Shown: one piece after another, positions 14,359-16,525 of the stretch
Layout of the letters: every line of letters starts with the position of its first letter
How positions within the stretch are numbered: the first letter of the stretch is position 1
Assembly: GCA_002431845.1 (NCBI GenBank)
Contig: DJEH01000109.1
Location: forward strand, 8,953-25,477
Direction of reading: 5' to 3'
DNA length: 16,525 nucleotides
DNA from: Prevotellaceae bacterium UBA5903
Lineage (GTDB): Bacteria > Bacteroidota > Bacteroidia > Bacteroidales > Bacteroidaceae
Program-made: the position numbers and the translations under genes
The notes under the pieces: generated by a model
What the model saw: only the letters and a program-made list of their open reading frames with translations
What the model was told of the DNA's origin: nothing
Databases searched by the model: none

Positions 14359-14427
14359 ATAGATAGGTGTTAAAAGAGTGATAGCCCCATCTTGCATGTT
14401 GCGTGGAGATGAGGTTTTAAAATGCAA

Positions 14428-14472
14428 AAGGTAAAAGTCTGTAGTATGGTGTTTACTATCAACTTTTACCTT
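14428..14472 (-). terminator. Hairpin between hemD and rnpA
   Basis: AAGGTAAAAGT (14428-14438) pairs with ACTTTTACCTT (14462-14472), with an inner GTAGTA/TACTAT helix closing a seven-base loop. On the minus strand the tail is TTGCATTTT, a poor T run. It could be a weak terminator, an attenuator, or part of the rnpA leader; its position argues for the downstream rnpA start. Confidence 0.45.
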
Positions 14473-14512
14473 CTCTGTATGTTTTGTGGTTGAGAAAGAA
14501 CGCGTGTTTGTA

Positions 14513-15253
14513 TTATTTGTTCTTCTCTAAGTACATTTCAATAGCGGCCGTCATAGAGCGTGCTTGAGGTGTAGGAGCAAAGAGGTCACAACGCAATCCT
14601 GATTCCTCAATAGCCTCTTTTGTCACATTGCCAAAGCATGCCAACTTTACTTCTCCTTGCTTAAAGTTGGGGAAGTTTTCAAGTAGCGATTTTACTCCAG
14701 CAGGTGTAAAGAGCACAATCATGTCAAAGTCAAATGGTTGGTCTTTGGGGTACTCGTCTGTTACGGTACGATACATCACGCATTCGGTATGCTTAAGCTT
14801 CTTGTCGTTGAGCAAGCGTGCTATATTATCGTCGTGAACATCTGATAGAGGCACCAAGTAGTTTTCGGTTTTGTGTTTAGCCATCACTGTTACGAGCTCA
14901 GGCCAACGTCCAGTGCTACCAAAGAATACCTTTCTTTTGCGGTACTGAATGTATTTCTGAATGTATAGGGCAATAGCTTCAGAAAGAGCAAAGTACTTCA
15001 TTTCTTCTGATAGCGTGATGCGGAGTTCCTTGCATAGAGTAAAGAAATAGTCAACCGAATGGCGTGATGTGAAAACAATCGCTGTATGGTCAAGTATTTG
15101 CACTTTCTGTTGGCGGAATTCGCGTGCTGATAAGCCTTCTACTTTGATGAAAGGATGGAATGTAAATGCCACATCTTCTTTCTTTTCGATGTCGAAGTAG
15201 GGCGACTTTTCGGAAGTGGGTTTCGGCTGTGAAACAAGTATCTTCTTAATCAT
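14513..15253 (-). CDS. hemD: Uroporphyrinogen-III synthase family protein (HemD-like)
   Basis: HemD closes and rearranges hydroxymethylbilane to uroporphyrinogen III, the precursor of heme, siroheme and cobalamin. The 246-residue product has the loose two-lobed HemD pattern, beginning IKKILVSQPKP (2-12). ILDHTAIVFTSRHSVDYFF (53-71) matches the first conserved block and MIVLFTPAGVKSLLENF the second. The KLACFGNVTKEAIEESGL and APTPQARSMTAAIE segments are the C-terminal signature. HemD proteins are poorly conserved, so the family is clear but the activity less so. No other heme gene is in the window; the gene instead sits with DUF4271 and rnpA, an arrangement common in Bacteroidales. It begins 113 bases after the DUF4271 stop. 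Confidence 0.85.
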   Translation of the reverse strand: MIKKILVSQPKPTSEKSPYFDIEKKEDVAFTFHPFIKVEGLSAREFRQQKVQILDHTAIVFTSRHSVDYFFTLCKELRITLSEEMKYFALSEAIALYIQKYIQYRKRKVFFGSTGRWPELVTVMAKHKTENYLVPLSDVHDDNIARLLNDKKLKHTECVMYRTVTDEYPKDQPFDFDMIVLFTPAGVKSLLENFPNFKQGEVKLACFGNVTKEAIEESGLRCDLFAPTPQARSMTAAIEMYLEKNK

Positions 15254-15366
15254 GATTGCCTTTCAGCTTAATGGGCAGCTATTCATTAAAGTGTAGGATA
15301 ATGATAATCTAACGTAGATTTTAGTATCACTAACTTTAAAGCTGTCATAGGTTGCGTCTTATGTTG

Positions 15367-16452
15367 TTAGTTAATTGTAAGTAAAAAGTTGTTTGCGTAA
15401 ATTAATGCGCGGAAAAGAATGAAAATCGGTACGATTTCAAGGGTGCAAAAGTACAAAAAAAGATGCACAAAGGCGAATGTGTAGTTGAAAAATATGTGGT
15501 GGCACTTGTAAAACAGCAGTATCTTGTCGGCTATTACGATACAGGCAAAACAGATGGCTGTGTTTTGGTAATTAAAGTCGAAGTATACTACTAAAAGTGC
15601 TAATGGTAGCAAGGCTATGCCCATGCCCAACACGCACAGTAGGTATGATTCGTTCCACTGTTCATTCTTTTTGCGGTCGAAGAATATGTTGTTTACAAAG
15701 TTGTATATGGCTATTTTCAGTGCAAAGTATAAGCAGCATATTCCCATCGACACGCCCAACACTTTGTAGGGCGATAGTTGGTTGAACACCTCTGTTTGGA
15801 ACTCTTGTGTATGGTCAAAAAAGAGTATTGCCAGCAAGAAGCAAGTTTGAAAGATAAGGAACACCTGCCCGCGCAGTTCGGTCTGTGTACGTTCGGAGAA
15901 TAGGTTCTCACGTTGTCGATACAAGAAGAAGTTTTTTATTTGCTCGTGCAGGTAATGCCTTGAGAGTGATACAACCCATACCATCAAGAAGAAACTTACC
16001 ATTAGGATAATGGTTACGATGTCGTCTGTGCGAAATTGGTAGGGAACAGGGTCGCCAGCCATGCCTGTGGGCTTTACGCCTACAAAGGTAGAGTCGGTGA
16101 TGTGTGTAATGCTGTCGAGCTCTTGGGCAAATTTGCCTTTCTCTGTGTGTATAAGTCCCTGCTGCCAATAGTCGTTGTTGAGCAGTTGCGGCTTCATTTG
16201 CAAGGGTTGCCCTGGAGCAAGAGGCTTCATTTCCTTGGGGTTGGGCGGTATGGTGTCTGCAGCTTGATTAGCAAGTGGTTTTTTGCGCAGTTTGCGCATA
16301 GGTTGTGCTTGCTCTTGTGACTCGTTCTCAGCCTTTTCAGCAGTGCTTATAGAGTCGGTTACGGCACACGCAGTTGCGGCACAACCATGTGTGTCAGTCG
16401 AGCCCATGACAGGTGTGCTTATAGAGGTTATGAAATAGAATGTTCGTGCCAT
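15367..16452 (-). CDS. DUF4271 family membrane protein
   Basis: The 361-residue product has a hydrophilic, Pro/Gln/Lys-rich N-terminal part of about 140 residues and then about six or seven hydrophobic segments, near 144-163, 197-213, 231-252, 270-291, 297-315, 322-338 and 338-357. The C-terminal LEIVPIFILFRALIYANNFL matches the end of Bacteroidetes DUF4271 proteins, which are found next to hemD. No function is established that I know of. The N-terminal tail could lie inside or outside; the first 30 residues have some hydrophobic character (MARTFYFITSISTPVMG) but no clean signal peptide. It heads the hemD-rnpA-yidD unit. A -7-like sequence (TAATTTTG on the minus strand) at 16488-16495 lies 36 bases upstream of the ATG. 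Confidence 0.82.
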   Translation of the reverse strand: MARTFYFITSISTPVMGSTDTHGCAATACAVTDSISTAEKAENESQEQAQPMRKLRKKPLANQAADTIPPNPKEMKPLAPGQPLQMKPQLLNNDYWQQGLIHTEKGKFAQELDSITHITDSTFVGVKPTGMAGDPVPYQFRTDDIVTIILMVSFFLMVWVVSLSRHYLHEQIKNFFLYRQRENLFSERTQTELRGQVFLIFQTCFLLAILFFDHTQEFQTEVFNQLSPYKVLGVSMGICCLYFALKIAIYNFVNNIFFDRKKNEQWNESYLLCVLGMGIALLPLALLVVYFDFNYQNTAICFACIVIADKILLFYKCHHIFFNYTFAFVHLFLYFCTLEIVPIFILFRALIYANNFLLTIN

Positions 16453-16487
16453 AAGTAGAGGTGAATGGTTGGTTGTAAGTAGGTGTT

Positions 16488-16495
16488 CAAAATTA
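16488..16495 (-). promoter_or_regulatory. Possible promoter (-7 element) of the DUF4271 gene
   Basis: On the minus strand TAATTTTG matches TAnnTTTG and lies 36 bases before the ATG, a normal distance. No TTTG is seen at the expected -33 position (about 16515-16518). The site also lies in a 15-base sequence repeated at 2500-2514. Confidence 0.35.
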
Positions 16496-16525
16496 TTATA
16501 TGAATGAATCTTTTTATTTTCACAT

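Noticed and set aside
14359..14427. 23-residue N-terminal extension of RnpA
   Set aside because: The extension does not resemble the family and its ATG abuts a strong hairpin; ATG at 14358 begins at the conserved block.
1..16525. CRISPR arrays, tRNA or rRNA genes, insertion sequences, phage genes, att sites
   Set aside because: I saw no regularly spaced repeats, cloverleaf sequences, transposase or integrase motifs. A tRNAscan and IS database search would settle this.

Overview
The window looks like chromosomal housekeeping DNA from a member of the Bacteroidales, most likely Prevotella or a close relative. Three things point there: protein families typical of the phylum (a DUF4271 membrane protein next to a HemD-like protein and RnpA, a WbqC-like protein next to two signal-peptidase-family genes, and a short TatD-type hydrolase); promoter-like sites of the Bacteroidetes type (TAnnTTTG with TTTG about 19-20 bases upstream); and few Shine-Dalgarno sequences. 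I see no rRNA, tRNA, CRISPR array, transposase or phage gene.

Layout. 1-1128: the possible tail of an upstream gene, a TatD-family gene that stops about 35 codons early, then 498 bases without a convincing gene. That gap holds a well-formed promoter (677-707) and an intrinsic terminator (936-975), so it probably makes a short RNA of about 260 nt. 1129-2424: tyrS on the + strand, with its own promoter-like site. 2425-2649: two large hairpins between the convergent tyrS and wbqC genes. 2650-6514 (minus strand): dapB, lepB, a degenerate lepB-like paralogue and a wbqC-like gene, probably one transcription unit started by a promoter just upstream of dapB. 6631-12210 (minus): argB, a U32-family gene resembling trhP, a YihX-like HAD phosphatase, ribF, a CPBP membrane protease-like gene and a dusB-like gene. 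From the U32 gene onward these genes overlap or nearly touch, and the unit ends in a strong terminator. 12272-13390 (minus): a manC-like gene with a terminator. 13693-16452 (minus): DUF4271, hemD, rnpA and yidD.

How the genes fit together. dapB (lysine and peptidoglycan precursors), lepB (secretion) and manC (GDP-mannose) serve the cell envelope. ribF makes FMN and FAD, and the last gene of its unit is an FMN-dependent tRNA dihydrouridine synthase; the first gene after argB is another probable tRNA-modification enzyme. rnpA (tRNA 5' processing) and yidD (membrane protein insertion) form the pair commonly found together in bacteria. tyrS charges tRNA-Tyr.

Most of the window is ordinary. The parts most worth a second look are the short-RNA or leader locus upstream of tyrS, the signal-peptidase relative that has lost its catalytic lysine and GDNRDNS box, the long paired hairpins at 2453-2593, the truncated TatD gene, and a promoter placed so close to argB that its mRNA may be leaderless. 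I found no clear new multi-gene system.
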